Source: Pseudomonadota bacterium (GTDB lineage Bacteria; Desulfobacterota; Binatia; Binatales; Binataceae). Taken from it: a stretch of 64,000 bases of DNA. Positions within the stretch are counted from its first letter, which is position 1. Each line of letters starts with the position of its first letter. The notes beneath the pieces were generated by a model that worked only from the letters and a program-made list of their open reading frames with translations, was not told the DNA's origin and did no database searches. Location: assembly GCA_021324855.1 (NCBI GenBank), contig JAJPIG010000031.1, forward strand, positions 62,001 through 126,000, given 5' to 3'. The translations under genes were made by a program, and so were the position numbers. Below, piece after piece: positions 37,901 to 46,039 of the stretch.

Positions 37901-39247
37901 GAGGCGTACGGCCACTCGCCGCTCATCAAGGAGATGGCCGTTGTCGGCCTGAAAGTGGGCGAGGGCGAGCAGGTCGCCGCGCTCGTGGTGCCCGCCTACG
38001 CGCGCGGCGAGAGCCGCCGCGCCGTCGAGGAGCGGCTGCGCGCGCACTTCGAAAAGGTGAGCGCGGAGCTGAGCCCGCACAAGCGCATACGGATTCTGCG
38101 CTTTACCGATCATGAACTGCCGCGCACCGGCACGCGTAAAATCAAGCGGCAGGACGTAGCCGAGCTGATCCGGGCGATGGTCGAGACCGACGGTGAGCGC
38201 AAGTTTGCGGTCGCCGGCGAGATAGAGCCGTGGCTGGCGCAAACACTGTCCCAGGTCTCGAGTGGCCAGGTCAGTATCGCACCGACTACGCGGCTGATCG
38301 AGGACCTGGGGCTCGATTCGCTGGCTCTCGCCGAACTCGGCGAGCAGCTCTCCGGATGGGCTGGTCGCGAGATTAGTCCCGAAGAGCTTTCCGATCTCAA
38401 GACGGTCGATGATCTCCAGCGGCTCATAAGCCGCGGCCAGAGCCGGCCGCGGATGCCGTCATACGCGAGGTTCGCGCAGCCCTACACGCCTCGTCTTCCG
38501 GCGCCGCTGCGCGCGCTCGGCGCGCGCGCGCTTCGCGAGGCGGGTCACGCCGCAATCGAGCGATGGCTCAAGCCGCAAATTTTTGGCCGGGGCAACATTG
38601 CGCACAACCGCAATCTGATCGTCGTCGCGAATCACGCGAGCCATCTGGATTTCGGGCTGGTAGCGTATGCGCTCGGCGAGCTGGGCCGCGAGCTGATCGT
38701 GCTCGCGGCGCGCGATTATTTCTTCAACACCCCGGCGCGCCGGATGATCGCGAACAACTTCACGCGGCTGATTCCGTTCGATCGCGAGCGCGCGCAACTT
38801 GAGTCGCTCGATGAGGCGCTCGACGAACTCGCCGCCGGCCGCAGCGTCCTGATGTTCCCCGAAGGCACCCGCTCGCCGGACGGCGAGGTGCAGGAGTTCA
38901 AGAGCGGTGCGGGCTATCTCGCGCTGCGCAGCGGATGCGACGTGCTGCCGATCCGCATCAAGGGCACCCACGAAGTGCTCGGCAAGGGCAAGCTCATCCC
39001 GCGCCATCATCCGGTCGAGGTGCGGATTGGACCGGTTCTGACCAATGAGGAGCTGCTCAAAGTCGCTGCCGACGGTAGCGGCGCTGGCGCTTATCGCAAG
39101 CTGGCCGATCGAATGCGCCAGGCGGTGATGGCGCTCGGAGAGCGGCCCGCGCCTCCGGTCGTTCGCCGCCGCGCCATCGGTGTTAACGCCGACGACGAGC
39201 CGCCCGCTCGCGGCGTTCGCAACGGACGCAAACGTGTGAAGGCCTGA
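34916..39247 (+). CDS. Multidomain reductase / acyl-ACP ligase / carrier / acyltransferase (ElbD-like)
   Basis: A 1,443-residue lipid enzyme. Domains in order are: a fatty-acyl/thioester reductase (TGATGFLGK near 32-40, Y271-x3-K275) with a FAR C-terminal segment near 480; an AMP-binding acyl ligase (FTSGTTGAPKG from residue 707, GYGMTEAAPV near 883, GWLHTGDLG, then GRAKDVIVDSGG); a carrier domain with LGLDSL (Ser about 1135); and a PlsC acyltransferase with NHASHLD near 1239 and FPEGTRS near 1315. It could activate an acid, load the carrier, reduce it to an alcohol and acylate a glycerol phosphate. The architecture resembles Myxococcus ElbD, needed for ether lipids. The ATG overlaps the LarA-like stop by 11 bases. 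Confidence 0.88.
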   Translation: MSSKAASHSRTRQSNDQIVLEEALRKRRILLTGATGFLGKVFLMLLLRHHPEIERIYLLIRGDRRAAFNRYRREVLDSPVMGPLRDHLGASFESFVESKLAVVAGDITDAGLAADTNDLPRRGLDAVVHCAGLVNFDASLERALSINTQGVANVIDFCRRHGAALLHVSTCYVAGGADGHRYEDDIPSDWCPNGRRGFNLQNEIRDALAAVARVEAESRDQAHQAEFRESIDEDGEELGQKAETRRKRWVEERLKQVGRDRAKSWGWPNTYSYTKSLGEQLVFAARGAIAATVVRPSVIESALADPFPGWNQGVNTSAPLTYLSGRGYRFYPAQGDLVLDVLPVDLAAHAMIPILAALLTKQHEPVYQLCTSDRNPLTMRQLVELTALGNRREQRRAGGAMAKLAPHFEAVIVSRTTYDVISGAAPRLLKQMSGFARMLFGAGSTRARAIERHIDRICENTELAREMVEVYRPYISELSYTFHSKNARALYARLKPADAARHPYAPDKIDWPDYWTNVHLPGLRRHIFGQLELHTRGRPRLRSRHRTLVDLLDYAGENFGGRPALIARKPSGDRTTLSYRELRDAAARAALMLRDRGVEAGDRVLLIGENSPAWVIGFFAIVRAGAIAVPLDHNISPEELATICAIAEPRASLCSSAVTRRLGDGLKQAAGDILALQFDDLQRPFVLRRKRADDFRSERTAVASIVFTSGTTGAPKGVMLTHANFTAEVAMLARVFALDSEDLVLSLLPLHHTFEFTCGMLLPLASGAAIAYPLGVDAANLARTLADLRPTALIGVPAVWEAIHRRIVDDVEARGPFFHAAFDHLRAFNRRFEKEFEVNLGSILFRQAHAALGGRLKLAVSGGAALPQRVAEFFNDIGIRLLEGYGMTEAAPVICTARPGEALKPGSVGPPLNGIEVRIEPRDGADVGEIVVRGPNLMSGYFRNPEATAEVLKDGWLHTGDLGRFDDRGRLYIVGRAKDVIVDSGGNNVYIDELEEAYGHSPLIKEMAVVGLKVGEGEQVAALVVPAYARGESRRAVEERLRAHFEKVSAELSPHKRIRILRFTDHELPRTGTRKIKRQDVAELIRAMVETDGERKFAVAGEIEPWLAQTLSQVSSGQVSIAPTTRLIEDLGLDSLALAELGEQLSGWAGREISPEELSDLKTVDDLQRLISRGQSRPRMPSYARFAQPYTPRLPAPLRALGARALREAGHAAIERWLKPQIFGRGNIAHNRNLIVVANHASHLDFGLVAYALGELGRELIVLAARDYFFNTPARRMIANNFTRLIPFDRERAQLESLDEALDELAAGRSVLMFPEGTRSPDGEVQEFKSGAGYLALRSGCDVLPIRIKGTHEVLGKGKLIPRHHPVEVRIGPVLTNEELLKVAADGSGAGAYRKLADRMRQAVMALGERPAPPVVRRRAIGVNADDEPPARGVRNGRKRVKA

Positions 39248-39257
39248 GTCCTTTGCG

Positions 39258-40103
39258 GTGACGCGGCCACGAATTCTCGCGATCGTTGCGCTGATCGCGC
39301 TCGCGATCTGGTTCGCACCGGCGATGGCGTGGGACTCCGCGGTCCATGAGATGGTCACGCGCATCGCGGTCGGTGCGCTGCCGCCGGGCCCGTTGAAATC
39401 CGCGTTCTCAGCGCATGTGAGCGAACTCGAACATTTTTCAGTCGAACCCGACTTGCTCCGCGAAGAGGGCGACAGGAATGAAGGCCGCCGCCACTACATC
39501 GATTTGGAGTATTACGGTAACGATCCTTTCGCTGCTCTGGATCCGAACGAAGCCGCGACGGCGGCGCGATTCGGCGCGCGCACGCTCAGAAAATCGGGGA
39601 CCCTGCCGTGGACGATCGAACGCGAAGCCGACACCCTGGCCGGAGCCTGGCGCGAAGGCGACTGCCGTTCAGTCCTCAAAGCCGCCGGGTATCTCAGCCA
39701 TTACGTCGCCGATGCCAGCCAACCTTTGCATACGACGATCCATTATGATGGTTACCCTGAGGACCGCGGGATGCATCTCAGGCTCGAGCGCGCCGCCGAT
39801 GCCTACGTTGCCGAACTCGAGCTTGAGGTCAGGCCGCGAATCCAGCTTGAAAAGCTCGACAATGTATGGACGCCAGTGATGGCCGAACTGCGCGAATCCC
39901 ATTCGCTTGTTAGCCGGACGATCGCGGCGGATCGCGCCGTGCGATCAGAGGCGCGATCGGCGCGCCAGTTCAATCGCCTTTTGATCGCGGACGAACGCGG
40001 TTGGATCGTGAAGCAACTGGCGACCGCGGCATCGATACTCGCCTCAGTCTGGCAGCTCGAATGGGATCGCGGCGGACAACGATCGATCTGTGGAAGCAAC
40101 TGA
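39258..40103 (+). CDS. Secreted S1/P1 nuclease / zinc phospholipase C superfamily protein
   Basis: A 281-residue exported protein. The signal peptide ends FAPAMA and the predicted mature protein begins W25-D-S-A-V-H. In this superfamily the mature N-terminal tryptophan and the nearby histidine ligate zinc, so the cleavage fits the mechanism. Other zinc-site segments are HYIDLEYYG near 75, YLSHYVADASQPLHTTIHYDG near 150 and GMHLRLE. It starts 10 bases after the ElbD-like gene. Members are either nucleases or phospholipases C; the lipid operon makes a phospholipase plausible, but sequence alone does not decide. Confidence 0.78.
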   Translation: MTRPRILAIVALIALAIWFAPAMAWDSAVHEMVTRIAVGALPPGPLKSAFSAHVSELEHFSVEPDLLREEGDRNEGRRHYIDLEYYGNDPFAALDPNEAATAARFGARTLRKSGTLPWTIEREADTLAGAWREGDCRSVLKAAGYLSHYVADASQPLHTTIHYDGYPEDRGMHLRLERAADAYVAELELEVRPRIQLEKLDNVWTPVMAELRESHSLVSRTIAADRAVRSEARSARQFNRLLIADERGWIVKQLATAASILASVWQLEWDRGGQRSICGSN

Positions 40104-40157
40104 AGCGGATCATGGGGGGCTTGGCTAACTGCATCGCATCCTGCATAACTCAATCTA

Positions 40158-40691
40158 GTGGACTGGTTCACCACGAGAGCGCCGGATGAGGCGCGGCCCG
40201 CGCGGCGGGCAGGCCGGCCGCGCATCAGCGAAATCGGCGAATATCTGCTGATTGGCGAATATCCACGCGAGGACGACATCGTGTGGCTCAAAAACCATCA
40301 TGGGATCACTGCGATCCTGAGCCTTCAGGACGCCGAAGATCTGAAGCTCCACGGCCTGAGCGCAGCCGTAATCGAAACGGCCTGCCGTGAGAACGGACTA
40401 CGGTACGTCCGCACGCCGATTCCGGACAGCGGCGCGGACGCGATGGCGCTTCATCTGCAAACCGCGCTTGACGCGCTTCGGAATTTGATCGAAGCGCGGA
40501 ATCGCGTTTTCCTGCATTGCAATGCCGGGATGAACCGCGCGCCGACGCTCGCGATCGCGTTTTTGCGCGCTGCCCGCGGCATGTCGCTCGACGAGGCGCT
40601 CGCGCACGTGAAGCAGCGCCACATCTGCGGACCCTATATGACAATCCTGGAGGATTATTTCGGGCCGCGTGACTTTAAGCCGCAGAGCTGA
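40158..40691 (+). CDS. Dual-specificity (PTP-like) phosphatase
   Basis: A 177-residue cysteine phosphatase. The P-loop is HCNAGMNR (C121, R127), and the general acid is probably D90 in TPIPDSG. ILSLQD near 53 and the helix after the P-loop fit the dual-specificity fold. Bacterial PTPMT1-like and inositol-lipid phosphatases share this size and motif. The gene lies directly before the phosphatidylcholine synthase gene, so dephosphorylation of a lipid headgroup such as phosphatidylglycerophosphate is possible. A protein-tyrosine phosphatase role cannot be excluded. No transmembrane segment is seen. Confidence 0.8.
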   Translation: MDWFTTRAPDEARPARRAGRPRISEIGEYLLIGEYPREDDIVWLKNHHGITAILSLQDAEDLKLHGLSAAVIETACRENGLRYVRTPIPDSGADAMALHLQTALDALRNLIEARNRVFLHCNAGMNRAPTLAIAFLRAARGMSLDEALAHVKQRHICGPYMTILEDYFGPRDFKPQS

Positions 40692-40740
40692 GCGCGGCGT
40701 CGAAGGGGAGCCGCCAAGTCGGTCGCCGCGCGAAAGGCTG

Positions 40741-41445
40741 ATGGTTGCGGGCGCGTGGGGCGTCCATCTCTACACCGGCTTGGGCGCGGTGCTCGGCCTG
40801 TTATCGCTCTACTACGCTGCTGCCGGCGCTTTCCGCGCCTCGTTTATCGCGCTCGGCATCGCGACCGTGATCGACTCGAGCGATGGGCCACTCGCCCGTG
40901 CACTCCGCGTCAAAGAACGTGTCCCGACTTTTGATGGCGCGCTGCTCGATAACGTAGTCGATTATCTTACTTACGTCGTCGCGCCGGTCTTCGTCATGAT
41001 CCGCGCGCATCTGCTGAGCCCGGGAGCAGCGGGGCTTGCGATGGCGAGCGTGGTGATGCTCGCGAGCGCGTACGGATTCTGCCATACCGACGCCAAGGGC
41101 GAATACTTTCGTGGCTTCCCCTCGTACTGGAACCTGGTTGCCTTCTATCTTTTCTGTCTCCATCTGCCTGCGCGCGCCAACATGATTGTCGTGGCCGTGT
41201 TCGCCGCGATGGTGCCGATGCCAATCAGGTTCATCTATCCGAACCGGACCGCTCCGCTCAGAACTTTGACGCTCGCGCTCGGCACGCTGTGGGCGATTCT
41301 CACGCTGGCGATGCTGCCCGGGTTGCCGGAATGCAATCCGATCCTGCTTGGCATTTCGTTGAGCTTCATCGCCTATTATGTCGTCATGTCTGCGGCGCTC
41401 CATGTAATGACGCGACGGGGTGAAGCAGGGATGGTTCGCGGGTGA
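40741..41445 (+). CDS. pcs: Phosphatidylcholine synthase (CDP-alcohol phosphatidyltransferase)
   Basis: A 234-residue integral membrane enzyme. The CDP-alcohol motif is DSSDGPLAR with 11 residues to DGALLDNVVDY, so the aspartates of D-x2-DG-x2-AR-xn-G-x3-D-x3-D are intact. The protein follows rhizobial Pcs closely by eye: VHLYTGLGAVLGLL (VHILTASG...), ARALRVKERVP (ARKVRVKEVLP), NVVDYLTYVVAP (NVIDYVTYVLLP), EYFRGFPSYWNLVAFYLF (EYFFSGFPVVWNMIVFTLF). Pcs condenses CDP-diacylglycerol with choline to make phosphatidylcholine. The frame is open upstream to a GTG at 40669, overlapping the phosphatase gene; ATG 40741 is preceded by GAAAGG. About six membrane helices are expected. Confidence 0.85.
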   Translation: MVAGAWGVHLYTGLGAVLGLLSLYYAAAGAFRASFIALGIATVIDSSDGPLARALRVKERVPTFDGALLDNVVDYLTYVVAPVFVMIRAHLLSPGAAGLAMASVVMLASAYGFCHTDAKGEYFRGFPSYWNLVAFYLFCLHLPARANMIVVAVFAAMVPMPIRFIYPNRTAPLRTLTLALGTLWAILTLAMLPGLPECNPILLGISLSFIAYYVVMSAALHVMTRRGEAGMVRG

Positions 41446-43145
41446 TCGCGGAGGGGCAGCAAGCGCCGCCTCCATGGCTTGAGACCCTGGATGGCGACGC
41501 GCCGATCCTGCTGATCGCGCCTCACGGCGGATACGCAGAGCCTGAAACCGCAGCGTTACTCGCGCCGCGCGTCAACGATCTGCATACCGCGGACATCACG
41601 CGGGAACTTGCGATACGTCTGGATGCGGCAGCGCTGATCAACACGGCGATGGATCGCAACCGTCTCGACTGCAATCGGCTCGACGAGGTCGTCGCGCATG
41701 CGCCGTGGCTGCTGACGATGATTGCCGACCGGCTCGAGCAAATGGTCGCGGAGCACGGACGCGCGCTGGTGCTCGCGGTTCACGGCTGGAACCTGGTCGA
41801 AGCGCGAGTTGATATCGGAGTTGGGCTCACGAAGCGTGCCGGCCGGCTCGTGCCATCACGCGGCGCGCATGTTTCGGTCAGCGATCAATTTTTGACCGGC
41901 ACGCTGAACGTGCTGATCGATCGCCTTGGACGCGCAGGAATCGTTTCCACCTTCGGGCTGCGTTATCCGGCCGGGGGCGCCCAAAACCTGATGCAGGTTT
42001 TCACGCAGCGTCACAGCGCGAGCTCGATCGACGCGCTCCGGCGAATCACGGCGCTGAGCGGGCGCGGCGCGATCGAAGCAGTTCAGCTCGAACTCTCGAT
42101 CGCGCTGCGGTTTCCGGGCAGCCTGCGCGACGCCGCAATCGAAGCGCTGAGCGAAATTCTTGCCAACGGCGGAGACGGCGCGATGCGCAACGGAAATCAT
42201 TCGCATCGCTCGCATAGGACGGCGGGCGCGCCGACGATCCATTTGCCGCGGTCGGCCCCGCGCAAAAGCGCGCGCTTCGGTCTCGAGTTTTACGATCCCG
42301 CCCTTCGCATCGGTGCGATGGCCAGCTTCGATCTCGGCGTCGGGAGAGGCGGCGGGCGCTTCATGATCCTGAGAACCGACGGATCGGTCCTGCTGTTCAC
42401 CGGCGAGCGCGGGAGCGATCGCGAATCCGCAGCACTCCGTGTCGGACCGCTCCGATTGCGCACCGATGGCGGGCGGTTACGTCTCGAATTTGTCGGCCCG
42501 GCGCTGCTCACGCCCGACGCTGCGACCTATGTCAATATCGAACGCGCGCTGTCACAGAGTTCGCTCGAAACGGAAGTCACATTCACGATCGATTTCACCC
42601 TGGGAACGTCGCTCGACGTTGAGTCCGTACGCGCCGGCGCCGAGGGGGAAGGCGCTTCGGGGATCCCGGTCCGCTTCGGTAATTTCTCGGGCCGGATGAG
42701 AATCGGAGGACGCGATCATTCGATGAGCGGCGTGGCGCGTATCGGTCCCGCGTTCACCGCGCTGGATGACGCAGCGTTCGATGCGCGGCGGAGGCTCTGG
42801 GCGTTCGCCGATACCGACGCGGGTGCGATTCAGGCCAATGAATTTTTCGTTGACGCCAGATGGCATCCGGGATCCGGCTCCGATCGATGCCGCATCATCG
42901 CGTGCGAACCACCGGCGATACATGCGTCGCTGACCGCAATCCGCGACGAGGACCAGACTGTCGTCGGACAGGTCGTGAGCCACATACCGCTGGTGCGTTC
43001 CGATTCACGCGGCCGCCGCTTTCGGACGTCGATTGGTTTTGCCGACTTCGCAATCGAGCGGCATCGGTATTTTGGGATGTTCGAAACGTCATGGCGGGTC
43101 GACAATCGGCCATCGACGAGCGACAGCGAGGCGGAAACCGGCTAA
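41442..43145 (+). CDS. N-formylglutamate amidohydrolase-like domain fused to a beta-rich lipocalin-like domain
   Basis: A 567-residue protein starting at a GTG that overlaps the pcs stop by four bases. The first 240 residues recall the FGase (HutG-type) zinc amidohydrolase fold: LIAPHGGYAEPE near 23, NTAMDRNRLDCNR near 67 and LAVHGWN near 110 could be metal and substrate motifs, though the match is loose. After a basic histidine/arginine linker (about 245-270), residues 275-555 are beta-strand-rich with GNFSGRMRIGGRDHSMSGVARIG, like lipocalin or AttH-type barrels. I cannot assign a reaction. Its place as last gene of the lipid operon suggests hydrolysis or binding of an amide-linked or headgroup lipid. 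Confidence 0.55.
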   Translation: MIAEGQQAPPPWLETLDGDAPILLIAPHGGYAEPETAALLAPRVNDLHTADITRELAIRLDAAALINTAMDRNRLDCNRLDEVVAHAPWLLTMIADRLEQMVAEHGRALVLAVHGWNLVEARVDIGVGLTKRAGRLVPSRGAHVSVSDQFLTGTLNVLIDRLGRAGIVSTFGLRYPAGGAQNLMQVFTQRHSASSIDALRRITALSGRGAIEAVQLELSIALRFPGSLRDAAIEALSEILANGGDGAMRNGNHSHRSHRTAGAPTIHLPRSAPRKSARFGLEFYDPALRIGAMASFDLGVGRGGGRFMILRTDGSVLLFTGERGSDRESAALRVGPLRLRTDGGRLRLEFVGPALLTPDAATYVNIERALSQSSLETEVTFTIDFTLGTSLDVESVRAGAEGEGASGIPVRFGNFSGRMRIGGRDHSMSGVARIGPAFTALDDAAFDARRRLWAFADTDAGAIQANEFFVDARWHPGSGSDRCRIIACEPPAIHASLTAIRDEDQTVVGQVVSHIPLVRSDSRGRRFRTSIGFADFAIERHRYFGMFETSWRVDNRPSTSDSEAETG

Positions 43146-44107
43146 GGCCGCGAGGCGGCGAGCAGCTCGCGTTGTTGCCGCGCGGGAATGAGCTGTTCGA
43201 TCTGGCGTGCGAGCTCGTTTATCTGGCGTGCGAGCGGTGTCTCAGGGTACTCCCTGACGAATGCTGTGCCGCGCGCGGCGCATTCCGACAGGCGCGGATC
43301 GAAAGGCAGGCGCGCGAGCAGCGGTAAGCCCGACCCAGCGCCGGCCGCTTCAGAGGCCGGAAAGAGCGGCCGCACCGAATGGCAGGTACTGCAGTTGAAC
43401 CCAACCATATTTTCTATTACGCCCGCGACCTGCGGTTCGCCCGCCAACATCTCGACTCCGGCGCGAATCGCGCGCCTCGAAAGTTCCGAAGGATGACCGA
43501 CCATTATGACGGCGTTCATCTCGATCATCCTGCTGGCACGGTACAGATGGTCGAGGCCGGGCGCGAGATCGATTAAGACCAGGTCGACCGGACCGAAGCG
43601 GGTCTGACCCGCGAGCGTCGTAATTGTTTCAGAGTAGTTCGATTTGATCGGACCCGTTTCATGAACGGGGGCAGGCTCCGGCTCGTCGTCCGCGAAACTG
43701 ATGAGCGGCGGCTCCTCGCGATCGGGCATCAGGTTGGCCGCCATCACGCGGAGGCCCAACGGTCCGCCGGCCGGCTCGATGCCGCCGACCATCGGCGCCA
43801 TCCGGAACGGTTTGATTCCGAGCAGGCTCGGGATCGCTGGAGCGTTGAGATCGAGATCCAGGATGCCGATCTTGCGCCCGCTCAGCGCGATTGCAGCCGC
43901 GAGGTTGACCGTCAGCACGCTCTTGCCCGTGCCGCCGCGCCCGCTCGCCATCGTGATGACCGCGCGCGGAGCACTGATCACAAGCTTGTTTGAGGGTGAA
44001 GGGAGCAAAGCCGCGGAGTTTCCGCTCCGCGTTTCGCCCAGGAAGTCGCCGAAAATTCTCATCAAGGATCTACGCTGCGCATCGCCGACAGTATACGCAG
44101 TTAACAT
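43142..44107 (-). CDS. Mrp/MinD-type P-loop ATPase
   Basis: A 321-residue ParA/MinD-superfamily ATPase. The deviant Walker A is GRGGTGKS at 56-63 (arginine where the signature lysine usually sits), switch II is VDLVLIDLAPG, and ENMVGFNCSTCHS carries the CxxC that in Mrp/ApbC proteins holds an Fe-S cluster. The DUF59 domain found at the start of many Mrp proteins is absent. It may be an Fe-S carrier or a MinD-like positioning protein. The start is uncertain (second ATG at 44062). It lies downstream of the dksA-like gene; its stop overlaps the convergent amidohydrolase-like gene by four bases. Confidence 0.75.
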   Translation of the reverse strand: MLTAYTVGDAQRRSLMRIFGDFLGETRSGNSAALLPSPSNKLVISAPRAVITMASGRGGTGKSVLTVNLAAAIALSGRKIGILDLDLNAPAIPSLLGIKPFRMAPMVGGIEPAGGPLGLRVMAANLMPDREEPPLISFADDEPEPAPVHETGPIKSNYSETITTLAGQTRFGPVDLVLIDLAPGLDHLYRASRMIEMNAVIMVGHPSELSRRAIRAGVEMLAGEPQVAGVIENMVGFNCSTCHSVRPLFPASEAAGAGSGLPLLARLPFDPRLSECAARGTAFVREYPETPLARQINELARQIEQLIPARQQRELLAASRP

Positions 44108-44217
44108 GCAAGGTTGAATGGGGTCGCGAAAGGTTTCGCGGATGCTGCCGCACTCGTCACAGCGATGGACTGCGGCGCGGCCGCTTGAAGACGAGCCTCG
44201 CGCCTTGACGTACCGTG

Positions 44218-44682
44218 CTAGGCGTTCTCGTCGTCAATGTCGGTCGAGCCGAGCTTGCGATAGGTGTTACGGTCTTCGTCGTAGCGGCGCTGCGAACGCG
44301 CCTCTTTCTCCTGCTCCTGCTGACAATCGTGGCACAGGCGCGTAAACGGCATCGCGAGCAGCCGCTCCTCGGCAATTTCCAGCCCGCAGGATTCACAGAC
44401 ACCGTAAGTCGACTCGCTGATGCGCTCGAGCGCGTCGTCGATCTGCTGGATCTTTTGCCGCTCACGGTCCGACAGGATGAAGTTGATCTCGCGATCGCGC
44501 TCCTCGGAAGCGAGATCGTACGTGTCCATCCCTTCATCCTTGTTGCCTTCGCGCTCGGCGCGTAATTCGGTTTCGATTTCCGAGAGCAGTTTGTTCTTCA
44601 TCTCGAGCAGACGGTCCCGCATCGAGTTCAGGAATTTCTTCCGGCTTCCAGTCTTGCCCACGCCCGCCGCCTTTTTTGCCAT
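44218..44682 (-). CDS. DksA/TraR-family zinc-finger regulator
   Basis: A 154-residue protein with a long N-terminal coiled-coil helix (RDRLLEMKNKLLSEIETELRAE and following) and the C4 zinc finger VCESCGLEI-x-LCHDCQQE. A DDALERI segment precedes the finger; the coiled-coil tip carries acidic residues, as DksA needs for acting in the RNA polymerase secondary channel. It probably tunes transcription with ppGpp. It starts 19 bases after the rimO stop and belongs to the rnj-ftsK-lolA-rimO block. The length matches DksA. Confidence 0.87.
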   Translation of the reverse strand: MAKKAAGVGKTGSRKKFLNSMRDRLLEMKNKLLSEIETELRAEREGNKDEGMDTYDLASEERDREINFILSDRERQKIQQIDDALERISESTYGVCESCGLEIAEERLLAMPFTRLCHDCQQEQEKEARSQRRYDEDRNTYRKLGSTDIDDENA

Positions 44683-44701
44683 GATCGATGAACCTCGTTG
44701 A

Positions 44702-46039
44702 TCAAATGCCTTGAATGATTGTTGCCGATACGTCGTAGGTCATCGCGCGATCGATGCGCGCCGTGACGAACTCTCCCGGCTTGGCCGCACCGCTCAGAAA
44801 GACCATTCCGTCGATCTCCGGCGCCTGGGTGGCGAGCCTGCCGATGGGTCCGGCGGCGCTGTCGGGCGCAGGACCCTCGACCAGCACCTCGACTTCGCGG
44901 CCGACGAGCGTGCGATTCTTACGCATCGAAATCTCCGCCTGCACCTCCATCAGCTCGGCGCGCCGCGCCCGCTTGATACGCTGGCTGACCTGACCAGGGA
45001 GGTCGTAAGCAGCGGTACCCTCTTCGCGTGAGTAGGTGAACACGCCAACTCGATCGAAACATTCCGTACGCACGAAATCGATCAGATTGTTGAATGCCTC
45101 CCGGGTCTCGCCGGGAAATCCGACAATAAACGACGTGCGCAGCGCAAGACCCGGAATCCTGCGCCGGACGCGATCCAGCAATCGATGCAGCGCCGCGCCC
45201 GAGCGCTCCCGGCGCATCGCACGCAGCACCTGGTCGTCCGCGTGCTGCAGCGGCATATCAATGTACTTAACGACCGGATCGAGTTCGGCGATGGTGTCGA
45301 GCAGCTCGTCGCTAACCAGGTTGGGGTAGCAATAGAGCAATCTGATCCAGCGTAAGCCATCGATCGCAGCCAGTCCACGAAGCAGCGCGGCTAGCGAGGA
45401 CGGGGGATTCAGATCGCGCCCCCAGGCAGTCAGGTCCTGCGCTATCAGGTTGATTTCACGCACGCCGTTCGCAGCCAGCGACCGCGCCTCGGCTACAAGG
45501 TCGGCGAGCGGACGGCTTTCGTGGCGTCCGCGAATACTTGGGATGATACAGAAAGCGCATCGATGGTTGCAGCCTTCGGAGACCTTAAGATATGCGCTGA
45601 ACGCGGGACCGTTCAGAATCCGCGGCGCATCGAGACCGGGCAGCAGATGAGCCGCACCAGGGTAGGGCAGGGAACGATTCTCGAGCGTCTCGGTGCGCCG
45701 CAGCAGGTCCGGCAGATCGAGAAAGTTGCCGGTGCCGACGAAGATGTCGACCTCGGGCAGTTGCTCGCGAAGCTCCTCGCCATAGCGCTGCGCGAGACAT
45801 CCTGCGACCACCAGGCGGCGGCCGGGCGCGCGCTGTTTCAGTTCCGCGGCCGCCAGAATAGTATCAATGGACTCCTGCTTGGCCGACTCAATAAATGCGC
45901 AGGTATTCACCACCACGACCTCGGCCTCGCTGGGTTCGGGCGCAATCGCGTAGCCGGCGCGAGTCAGAGCGCCCAGCATCAGCTCACTGTCGACCAGGTT
46001 CTTCGGACAGCCAAGACTTATGAGGTGAACCCTTTCCAT
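44702..46039 (-). CDS. rimO: Ribosomal protein S12 methylthiotransferase RimO
   Basis: A 445-residue radical SAM methylthiotransferase that modifies an aspartate of ribosomal protein S12. The UPF0004 domain opens MERVHLISLGCPKNLVDSE, with further cysteines in VVVNTCAFIESAK and VAGCLAQRY that bind the first cluster. The radical SAM motif is SEGCNHRCAFC (CxxxCxxC), and a TRAM domain closes the protein. SLGCPKNLVDSE marks RimO rather than MiaB. The ATG at 46039 fits the family start; the frame is open to 46099. A TATAAT on the minus strand (46147-46152) may be part of its own promoter. Confidence 0.95.
   Translation of the reverse strand: MERVHLISLGCPKNLVDSELMLGALTRAGYAIAPEPSEAEVVVVNTCAFIESAKQESIDTILAAAELKQRAPGRRLVVAGCLAQRYGEELREQLPEVDIFVGTGNFLDLPDLLRRTETLENRSLPYPGAAHLLPGLDAPRILNGPAFSAYLKVSEGCNHRCAFCIIPSIRGRHESRPLADLVAEARSLAANGVREINLIAQDLTAWGRDLNPPSSLAALLRGLAAIDGLRWIRLLYCYPNLVSDELLDTIAELDPVVKYIDMPLQHADDQVLRAMRRERSGAALHRLLDRVRRRIPGLALRTSFIVGFPGETREAFNNLIDFVRTECFDRVGVFTYSREEGTAAYDLPGQVSQRIKRARRAELMEVQAEISMRKNRTLVGREVEVLVEGPAPDSAAGPIGRLATQAPEIDGMVFLSGAAKPGEFVTARIDRAMTYDVSATIIQGI

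Noticed and set aside
36881-38242. 453-codon open frame antisense to the ElbD-like gene
   Set aside because: It is a shadow of the well-supported multidomain gene; its translation has no domain and follows the codon bias of the other strand.
44125-44140. Palindrome CGCGAAA-GG-TTTCGCG between the dksA-like and Mrp-like genes
   Set aside because: The two-base loop is too tight for a stable hairpin as drawn; it could be an operator but nothing else supports that.
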